Shown here piece by piece: positions 6,649 to 8,774 of a stretch of 8,774 nt of DNA. Numbering within the stretch: the first letter of the stretch is position 1; each line of letters begins with the position of its first letter. Below the pieces are notes generated by a model. It worked only from the letters and a program-made list of their open reading frames with translations, had not been told where the DNA came from and made no database searches. Source of the stretch: Candidatus Omnitrophota bacterium (lineage in GTDB: Bacteria > Omnitrophota > Omnitrophia > Omnitrophales > Aquincolibacteriaceae); contig JAHFHJ010000038.1 of assembly GCA_023246985.1 (NCBI GenBank), forward strand, positions 2,184 through 10,957, in the 5' to 3' direction. The position numbers were made by a program, and so were the translations under genes.

Positions 6649-7992
6649 TTAGGCGCCATGCGGGTGTCCTCCCCCGCTTCCCGTTCCCTGAAGGGCTGAT
6701 TTTAAACGACTTTCTGAATCGATCAGAAAATTACCGCTCGTCACCACAAGCTCGCCTTCCCACAGCCCGCTTTTTACCTGATAAAAGTTATCCGCTTCAG
6801 CGCCCAGCGTCACTTGGCGGGGCTCATATCGCCCTCCTCCGGCCGACACGAATACAATGTTGTTGTCACCGGTCATAAAAACAGCCTCTCTGGGAACCGC
6901 GACATTTTCCCCAAAATCCACCTGAAGGGACGCGTTCACATACATTTCAGGTTTGAGAACCCCTTGGGGATTATCCAAAATAGCGCGCACGCGGACCGAT
7001 CGCGTTATGGGATCGATCACGGAGTCAATGGAGCGGATCGTCCCTTTGAATTTTTCTCCGGAACGGGATGGAACTTCCGCGTCAAGGGTATCTCCCACTT
7101 TCACAAAGGAGAGCTCGTATTCATAAATAGGGGCGTAAAGCCAGACCGTGCCGCCGGCATCGGAATAAAGGAGCGAACGGTCGGGCTTTCCGGCCTTCTC
7201 GATTTCCTGAACGATTCCCTCGCTCAAACCAAGAAGCCGCAGTTTGATCCTGGAGGAATCCACAAGCCGGGCGGCCTGTTCTTTAATCTCGGGGTCCGCG
7301 GCTCCCGCTTTTCGAAAAGCCTGGAGGGCCTGGAGATATTCTTCCTCCGCCTGATAAAGTTCGGGATCATAGGCGATCCGGCCTACGGTTCTTATGGTTT
7401 TGGCGAGCGTCATTTTCTTTACGGGTGCGGTTTCAATCCCGATGGCGAGTTGATTGTCAGGCCCTAATTTAACCGCCGCGTGCCCCTCAGGCATAGCGTG
7501 CTTGATAAGAATGCCCAGATCTTCCCCACACATCGGACATTTCCCGAGCTTCGCAATTTCCGGGGTCATAGCGATCATGCAAGTGCCGTGTTTACATTTA
7601 TGCAGAAGGCAGATCTGACCCGGCTTCATTTTCACGAGTTCTTCAACGGTAAATGTTTTCACGGATCCCGTCCCGGAAGGGGTCGTTGAACCCGCCGTCG
7701 CATGTCCGGCATGTTCTGTCTGCCCCATAGACATACCCGGCATGTTCACGGAATCCGAAGAACCGTCAGGCGTTTCAGGCTCGCGTTTCACAAGCGACAT
7801 GTTGCAGATGGGACATGTCCCCGGACGGTCCGACGTGTAGGTCGGATGCATGGGACAGTAATAAACGGCCTTGCTCGCGAAATGTCCCGCAAAAAACTTG
7901 TCGATCGTTCCGGCGCGCAGGGTAAAAACCGCCGTCAATCCGATAATGATCAAAAGCGCGATTATGATTTTATTTCTTCCCGGTTTTATCAT
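6649..7992 (-). CDS. cusB: CusB-type periplasmic adaptor with two heavy-metal-binding segments
   Basis: The 447-residue membrane-fusion protein links the CusA pump to the outer-membrane channel. A single membrane anchor lies at about 9-25. Then comes a heavy-metal-binding segment Y-Y-C-P-M-H-P ... C-P-I-C-N-M (C46, H49, C60, C63, M65), a Met/His-rich linker with M-P-G-M-S-M-G (84-90) and H94/H97, and a second Cys-rich stretch (C128, H131, C133, C138, then C152-P-M-C155). The HlyD-type part follows from about 170: N-terminal beta strands, a short helical hairpin at about 212-262, the return strand with W-L-Y-A-P-I-Y-E (284-291), and the beta-barrel and membrane-proximal domain to about 430. 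The tail is Gly/His-rich. GAGGGAG at 8003-8009 is 10 bases before the ATG, and the gene starts 17 bases after cusC. Family is firm; Cu/Ag specificity rests on the Met/Cys content and on CusA. Confidence 0.9.
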   Translation of the reverse strand: MIKPGRNKIIIALLIIIGLTAVFTLRAGTIDKFFAGHFASKAVYYCPMHPTYTSDRPGTCPICNMSLVKREPETPDGSSDSVNMPGMSMGQTEHAGHATAGSTTPSGTGSVKTFTVEELVKMKPGQICLLHKCKHGTCMIAMTPEIAKLGKCPMCGEDLGILIKHAMPEGHAAVKLGPDNQLAIGIETAPVKKMTLAKTIRTVGRIAYDPELYQAEEEYLQALQAFRKAGAADPEIKEQAARLVDSSRIKLRLLGLSEGIVQEIEKAGKPDRSLLYSDAGGTVWLYAPIYEYELSFVKVGDTLDAEVPSRSGEKFKGTIRSIDSVIDPITRSVRVRAILDNPQGVLKPEMYVNASLQVDFGENVAVPREAVFMTGDNNIVFVSAGGGRYEPRQVTLGAEADNFYQVKSGLWEGELVVTSGNFLIDSESRLKSALQGTGSGGGHPHGA

Positions 7993-8009
7993 ATGTTTTT
8001 AGCTCCCTC

Positions 8010-8774
8010 TTAAACGGTTTCGTCCAGATCAAGCCCCGTAGCCCAAGCCAAGTCCGCATAGGATTTGAGCGTTTCGGTAGTGAATTGCACCTGGGAAAGT
8101 TTGGCGTTGAGATAAATACGTTCGCTGTCGAGCAAATTCAAAAAATCCGTTTTGCCGGATTCATAACCCGCCTGGTCCGCGGAAAGCGCCAATTTCGCCT
8201 GAGGGACGATGGCCGCGTCATAAAGATCCGCGATCTTCAAAGCCGATTCAAAACGGTAATAAGCGTCTTTGACTTCAAAAAAGGTCTGATTCTTGGCCGC
8301 GATCAATTTCGCTTGCCGGGCTTCTTCGAGCTTCTTTGCTTCCTGGATCTCGGGAATAATCCGGTTCTGCCAGACCGGTAAATTCATTTTCAGCGGGAAC
8401 ATCCAGGTGTCTTTGCCGTCCAGGCTCCCCGTGGTGGTTCCGGCGCCCACGCTTGTGTATTCAAACCCGACATTGATATCCGGAAAATAGGCCAGTTGCG
8501 CGAGACGTTTGGAATAATGCGTTTTCGATACCATGGCTTCCGCTTCCTTGATCGCCTGCCGATTCTGGACCGCAAGGTTAACGAGTTCCACCAGGTTATT
8601 CTTCAGCGCGGGTTTGGCCGGCAAGGTTGCTTTCCCGATGGGCGTCATGGGGTCCTGGTCCAAAAGCGCGTTCATCTGCGCGGCAACGCTTTCCCGCTGT
8701 TGCTGAAGCGTGTAACGTCTTTCAAGGCTCATGGAAAATTCCGCTTCGGCCTTCGCGACATCGCGTTGGGAACC
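8010..8774 (-). CDS. cusC: CusC/TolC-type outer-membrane efflux factor, C-terminal part
   Basis: This is a partial gene. The frame is open to the right edge, so the ATG at 8730-8732 is internal (14 more codons read G-S-Q-R-D-V-A-K-A-E). The 254 visible residues cover the end of the first outer-membrane-efflux repeat and the whole second one. They contain Gln/Ala/Leu-rich coiled-coil helix at 1-40 approximately, a Pro-rich turn, then helices around a Y-F-P-D-I-N-V-G-F-E-Y strand and an F-P-L-K-M-N-L-P-V-W strand of the beta barrel. The pairing of a helical segment, strand and long returning helices (about 140-235) is the TolC fold, a trimeric channel across the outer membrane and periplasm. 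The signal peptide and any lipidation Cys lie outside the window. The TAA at 8010-8012 is close to the cusB ribosome-binding site, so the genes are probably co-transcribed. The CusC name is taken from its partners. Confidence 0.87.
   Translation of the reverse strand, partial: GSQRDVAKAEAEFSMSLERRYTLQQQRESVAAQMNALLDQDPMTPIGKATLPAKPALKNNLVELVNLAVQNRQAIKEAEAMVSKTHYSKRLAQLAYFPDINVGFEYTSVGAGTTTGSLDGKDTWMFPLKMNLPVWQNRIIPEIQEAKKLEEARQAKLIAAKNQTFFEVKDAYYRFESALKIADLYDAAIVPQAKLALSADQAGYESGKTDFLNLLDSERIYLNAKLSQVQFTTETLKSYADLAWATGLDLDETV

Noticed and set aside
8730..8732. ATG as the start of the outer-membrane factor
   Set aside because: The frame continues to the window edge with coiled-coil sequence of the same family, and no signal peptide follows the ATG.

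Overview
The window comes from a diderm (Gram-negative) bacterium of moderate GC content: it encodes an outer-membrane efflux factor, a periplasmic adaptor and an inner-membrane RND pump, all of which need two membranes. Nothing in the sequence fixes the phylum. Gene content and style would suit an uncultivated deep-branching lineage, but that is only a guess. I saw no rRNA, tRNA, CRISPR array, transposase or integrase.

Layout. (1) At the left edge, on the + strand, is the C-terminal part of a membrane-embedded site-2-type metalloprotease (1-555, cut by the window). (2) Converging on it, on the - strand, is a complete predicted phosphoribosyltransferase of the COG1926 type (596-1243). (3) The rest is a metal-handling locus read entirely on the - strand, from the right edge leftwards. 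It holds a CusC/TolC-type outer-membrane factor (8010-8774, N-terminus cut), a CusB-type adaptor carrying extra N-terminal heavy-metal-binding segments (6649-7992), a CusA-type HME-RND pump (3135-6542), a 328-base gap with leader-like structure, a small secreted protein with a YHS/TRASH-like Cys motif and a Met-rich tail (2474-2806), and an ArsP/DUF318-type permease with a Cys-Cys-x-His N-terminus (1419-2462).

How the genes may work together. CusCBA is a tripartite channel that expels soft metals, most likely Cu(I)/Ag(I), from the periplasm across the outer membrane. The pump retains the three methionines that form the Cu/Ag site in E. coli CusA. The adaptor has CPMHP...CPxC segments and a Met/His-rich linker that could collect metal. 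No CusF is visible; the small secreted YHS-like protein could fill a metallochaperone role. The permease follows it by 11 bases, with its ribosome-binding site beside the stop codon, so the two are probably translated together. It could move metal or metalloid from cytoplasm to periplasm. No metal-responsive regulator lies in the window; if there is one, it is beyond the right edge or elsewhere.

Non-coding structure. Two intergenic gaps carry short degenerate arrays of 7-base units with different unit sequences: GTACGGN-like units in two opposed arms at 1323-1404, and RGTCSAC-like units at 6617-6644. Both sit just 3' of a stop codon. The 2807-3134 gap has an interrupted inverted repeat around a weak A/T-rich hairpin, possibly a terminator or leader.
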